From assembly GCA_024529925.1 (NCBI GenBank), contig JAFEUB010000068.1, positions 326,001 to 390,000 on the forward strand: 64,000 nt of DNA, in the 5' to 3' direction. Shown one piece after another: positions 60,230-64,000 of the stretch; position 1 is the first letter of the stretch; each line of letters starts with the position of its first letter. The position numbers and the translations under genes are program-made. The notes under the pieces were generated by a model. The model had not been told where the DNA came from. It searched no databases and saw only the letters and a program-made list of their open reading frames with translations. Origin of the DNA: Ophthalmolycus amberensis (Eukaryota; Chordata; Actinopteri; Perciformes; Zoarcidae).

Positions 60230-61169
60230 AAAGCAGCACTTACACAACCAAGGCAGGGGACTTGTTAGAGAATACAGGTTTCATGACATGTGTGTGTCAA
60301 CCCCATCTGTCTGTTTCAAAAGTGTATGCGACAACCTCATGTGGACAATAGGTCATCTCTAGCCATTAAATCAACTACACTGTCTCTTAATAGCTTAGAT
60401 ACAACATTCAGCATATTCAGCTATGACAATGGTGGCATCCCTGATCCCAAGTGATTGGCACTATCTACATACTGGGTGGTTTTACAGAATTAATTTGCAT
60501 GGTTAAGAATCACAGAGACATTTGTAGCACAAAGCCAGCCGTAGAAGATCATAAAATATCATTAATACTAATGTAGGAGCAAATTTAGCTCAATGGCATG
60601 ATTTGTTGTGGACTAAGAAAAGCATTGCATAACTCCAAGCAGCGTATAAATGTTGCAGGCTAAATACCTTTTCTATCAATATTACTGGATAGCAATATTA
60701 ACATATGCTACTGTATAGCAATAATAAAACTCAAAACAGAGAGTCTGTGCTAAAAATGTGCTTATGTAGACAGGACAAATCCACATTCATTTTTTACACA
60801 TACGTTATTATCTAAACTATAACAACTAAACACCGACACAGTAAACAAATACAAAAGACTTGGAAATTAGACTTGTGTGAACAAGGATATTCTTATAACT
60901 TCTCTCTCAAGCTCTCTTTTTGGCTAAAACCAGGGCCAGCCCTTTAAACGCAGGAGTCTGCACCTGACTTACTGAGTGACTGATGAAGTTACACCATTGG
61001 TTGGTGAAGTGTTGGAATTTCCTCAATGGCAGTTGCTCTTTCAAAATAGTGTTTGTCCTTTATGTCCCTCAACTACAGAGGGTACCAGGCCTTTATTTGA
61101 GGCAGGTCTATATTAGAGATAGGCCTCTATTTATAATCAATTTGTTTGATCAGTATTTTTGGTCTTATT
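60230..61169. other. no gene recognised
   Basis: AT-rich non-coding sequence. Confidence 0.5.
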
Positions 61170-61575
61170 GTTGGAATGCTGTTAAGCATTCCAACTATTG
61201 TTATCCTGTTTCTTTATTCAACTTCTTCTATTTCTTCCGTCGCAACGCTTCTCCTCCTTCATTTTTTAAGCTACAGAAACCGTTCAACTATTAAAATGTT
61301 CAGCTCTTTCACCAGAGGTCTGCTATGACTTTTTATATTTCTAACCTTTAAACTTTTTGAATTATTAAGCTTTTTATTTTTTCAATAGGATCTCTATGGA
61401 GAATATTTTCAAATGGCTTCAGGCACACAGGTGTTCGCGATTGAGCCAATTAGTGATGTTGATAAACACACAGACTCACAGACACACACGCACAGACACT
61501 CCTCTCCCTCTCTCTCTGTCTCTCTGTGTGTGTCTCTCATACAGTCATTCAGGTCTTAGAGATCTTTAGAGGTCT
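61170..61575. repeat. hairpin-headed dispersed repeat, copy 1
   Basis: Begins with an 11-bp stem and GTTA loop (GTTGGAATGCT / AGCATTCCAAC), followed by about 380 bp including TCTTCCGTCGCAACGCTTCT and a CA/CT-rich end. Nearly identical to 62971-63370. Confidence 0.85.
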
Positions 61576-61624
61576 TTCACCCCTCCTCCACCCCCCCCCC
61601 CACACACACACACACACACGCCAT

Positions 61625-61920
61625 TTTAAAATAAAAGCCCCACAGAATGAATCCTAACTGAAATGCTTGTGATGAGCCTGTCATTTAATAACCGGTTTGT
61701 GTTTATCTAACATTATGATTCTGTCTCCTCTCCCCTTCTCCCCCACACCCCACACCCCACTTCAAAATAAAAGCCCCAGAGAGTGAATTCTAACTGAACT
61801 GCTTGTGATGAAGCCTGTCATTTAATAACCTCTGTTTATGTGTGTCAAACATTATGATTATGTCTCCTCTCCCCCTCCCTCCCCCACCCAGCCCCACCCT
61901 TTCAAAATAAAAGCCCCATG
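61625..61920. repeat. tandem repeat of about 138 bp
   Basis: Units start at about 61625, 61763 and 61901 (partial), each with AAAATAAAAGCCCCA followed by TGCTTGTGATGA and CTGTCATTTAATAACC. Confidence 0.75.
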
Positions 61921-61974
61921 GATTAACTGTATGTAAACATTAAGCTCAAAATTAGGCTTTTTTGTTGAAATAAT

Positions 61975-62515
61975 GAATGCTCTTACTAATACTGCGACAA
62001 CTACTATTGCTGCTAATATTTCTAGTATTACTACTACTACTGCTGCTACTACTTCTACTACAACTTTTGCTGTTGCTACTATTACTAGTGCTATTACTGC
62101 TACCATCAATATTATTACTACCACTACTGCTATTACTACCACTACTACTATTACTTATACTACAACTGCTACTACTGCTATTCATGCTACTACCAGTACT
62201 AATACTACTACAGCTATTAGTACGACTGCTGCTAGTACTACTACTGTTATATTAAATACTACGACCACTACTACAGCTATTACTACTACTACTGATACGA
62301 GGCTACTACTTCTTCTAAATACTAATACTTCTTCTAAATACTAATACTTCTACTACTAATGATACTTCTACTACAACTACGACTTCTACTACTACTATTA
62401 CAAATATCACTACTACTACTACTACTTATTCTAATGCTACTAATACTTCTACTACTAATAATACTTCTACTTCAACTACAACTTCTACTACTATGACTAC
62501 AAATATCACTACTTC
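61975..62515. repeat. (ACT)n-rich imperfect trinucleotide tract
   Basis: Over 500 bp of imperfect ACT/ACA/GCT triplets. Frames encoding poly-Thr, Leu or Ser are low-complexity artefacts. Confidence 0.9.
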
Positions 62516-62678
62516 TGAAATTTGTTTAAGCTACAGAAATTGTTCAAATATCAAAATGTTCAGCTCTTTCAGGAGAGGGGTGCTTTGACTTTTCATATTT
62601 GTAATCTTTAAACTTTTTGAATTAAGCTTTTTGCAATTTTCTTTTGAATGGGATCTCTATGGAGAAAATCTTCAAATC
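62515..62678. repeat. hairpin-headed repeat, diverged third copy (body only)
   Basis: Aligns with 61263-61415 and 63065-63215 (AAGCTACAGAAA, AAAATGTTCAGCTCTTTCA, GGATCTCTATGGAGAA shared) with several substitutions and indels. The hairpin head is missing. Confidence 0.7.
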
Positions 62679-62970
62679 CTGTTGTACTTCAACTTTCAAA
62701 GCCTTCTTCTTCCTCATACTTTCAGCTACAGACACCATAGTTAGACATTTCAACTAGAAGGTTTTTCAGCAGTGCAGTTTAAATGCTTTCGGGCTTCAAC
62801 ATTTTTCAGACAGATAGTCTCCCATTTCTTAATTTTCAGCAATTTTTTCACAATTAATTTCAGCTTTCAGCATTCCAACGCATTTTCAGCAGGAAATGCT
62901 TTTTCTCATTCTTTTCTCTCTCTCACTCACTCACTCACTCATTCTTTTCTCTCTCTCTCACTCACTCATT

Positions 62971-63370
62971 GTTGGAATGCTGTTAAGCATTCCAACTATT
63001 GTTATCCTACTGTTTCTTTATTCAACTTCTATTTCTTCCGTCGCAACGCTTCTCCTCCTTCATTTTTTAAGCTACAGAAACCGTTCAACTATTAAAATGT
63101 TCAGCTCTTTCACCAGAGGTCTGCTATGACTTTTTATATTTCTAACCTTTAAACTTTTTGAATTATTAAGCTTTTTATTTTTTCAATAGGATCTCTATGG
63201 AGAATATTTTCAAATGGCTTCAGGCACACAGGTGTTCGCGATTGAGCCAATTAGTGATGTTGATAAACACACAGACTCACAGACACACGCGCACATACAC
63301 TCCTCTCCCTCTATCTCTCTGTGTCTCTCTCTCATACAGTCATTCAGGTCTTAGGGATCTTTAGAGGTCT
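62971..63370. repeat. hairpin-headed dispersed repeat, copy 2
   Basis: Same orientation as copy 1, offset 1801 bp, with only a few small indels. It runs directly into the CT-rich satellite. Confidence 0.85.
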
Positions 63371-64000
63371 CTCTCTCTCTCTCTCTCTCACTCACTCATT
63401 CTTTCCTCCCTCTCTCTCTCTCTCTCTCTCACTCACTCACTCACTCATTCTTTTCTCTCTCTCTCTCTCACTCACTCACTCACTCATTCTTTTCTCTCTC
63501 TCTCACTCACTCACTCATTCTTTCTTCTCTCTCTCTCTCTCTCTCACTCACTCACTCATTCTTTCTTCTCTCTCGCTCTCTCACTCACTCACTCATTCTT
63601 TCTTCTCTCTCTCTCTCACTCATTCTTTCTTCTCTCTCTCTCTCTCACTCATTCTTTCTTCTCTCTCTCTCACACTCATTCTTTCTTCTCTCTCTCTCAC
63701 ACATTCTTTCTTCTCTCTCTCTCACTCATTCTTTCTTCTCTCTCTCTCACTCATTCTTTCCTCTCTCTCTCTCACTCATTCTTTCTTCTCTCTCTCTCAC
63801 TCATTCTTTCTTCTCTCTCTCTCTCACTCACTCACTCACTCATTCTTTTCTCTCTCTCTCACTCACTCACTCATTCTTTCTTCTCTCTCTCTCTCTCACT
63901 CACTCACTCATTCTTTCTTCTCTCTCGCTCTCTCACTCACTCACTCATTCTTTCTTCTCTCTCTCTCTCACTCATTCTTTCTTCTCTCTCTCTCTCTCTC
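63371..64000. repeat. CT-rich higher-order satellite
   Basis: (CT)n, (CACT)n and CATTCTTTCTT blocks alternate in irregular units of about 25-55 bp up to the window end. The true length is unknown. Confidence 0.95.

Noticed and set aside
61170..61200. Helitron 3' end (hairpin followed by CTRR)
   Set aside because: The hairpin is followed by ACTATTG, not CTRR at the correct spacing, and no Rep/helicase sequence is nearby.
61973..62344. 123-codon Thr-rich and 92-codon Leu-rich frames
   Set aside because: Low-complexity (ACT)n tract open in several frames.
63371..64000. CRISPR-like array
   Set aside because: Repeats are simple CT-rich units of irregular length without unique spacers, in a vertebrate genome.

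Overview
The window is nuclear DNA of a vertebrate, almost certainly a teleost fish, probably a percomorph. It holds intron-rich genes with GT/AG splice sites, long (CA)n and other microsatellites, vertebrate tRNA genes, and fish-style transposons (hAT, PIF/Harbinger-like, non-LTR retroelements, a tRNA-derived SINE, a Ty3/Gypsy element). The scoc-clgn adjacency is also found in human 4q31. There is no operon, CRISPR array or phage content. Exon models were built by hand from reading frame, splice sites and remembered family members. In all four host genes the exon lengths close to a whole number of codons.

Layout. 0.67-1.6 kb: 3' part of a non-LTR retrotransposon (-). 2.2-5.9 kb: scoc (+), an 80-aa coiled-coil Golgi/autophagy protein. 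6.0-14.8 kb: clgn (-), a 671-aa ER lectin chaperone in 14 coding exons, with a hAT element in intron 3. The scoc and clgn poly(A) signals face each other about 110 bp apart. 15.5-19.4 kb: exosc9 (+), a 437-aa RNA exosome ring subunit, head-to-head with clgn. 19.7 kb: tRNA-Gln(CUG). 20.4-23.3 kb: a degraded multi-exon locus (-) resembling an uncharacterised teleost multicopy family. Just upstream of it is a tRNA-Ile(AAU)-like gene whose 3' end runs into a GC-only hairpin. 23.5-29.7 kb: gene-poor, with a hAT fragment.

29.8-47.1 kb: an slc5a7-like gene (-), a 553-aa paralogue of the high-affinity choline transporter in 8 coding exons. Its introns are packed with transposons: a SINE, a foldback MITE with 310-bp arms, two copies of one hAT family (one with a perfect 8-bp target duplication), LINE debris, a PIF/Harbinger-like element and a possible old LTR. 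47.3-51.2 kb: a 5'-truncated, multiply frameshifted Ty3/Gypsy chromovirus-type retrotransposon with its 3' LTR. 51.2-64 kb: no host gene recognised. It holds tandem and dispersed duplications, a CpG-rich block with a 45-bp minisatellite, a (CA)n tract of about 125 bp, an (ACT)n-rich tract, three copies of a hairpin-headed repeat, and a CT-rich satellite running off the end.

The host genes are functionally unrelated housekeeping or specialised genes linked only by synteny. I found no previously undescribed biological system. The most unusual items are the foldback MITE, the tRNA-Ile-like gene fused to a GC hairpin, the (TG)n tract abutting a clgn splice acceptor, the nonsense-bearing multi-exon locus at 20-23 kb, and the CpG-rich minisatellite block at 57-59 kb.
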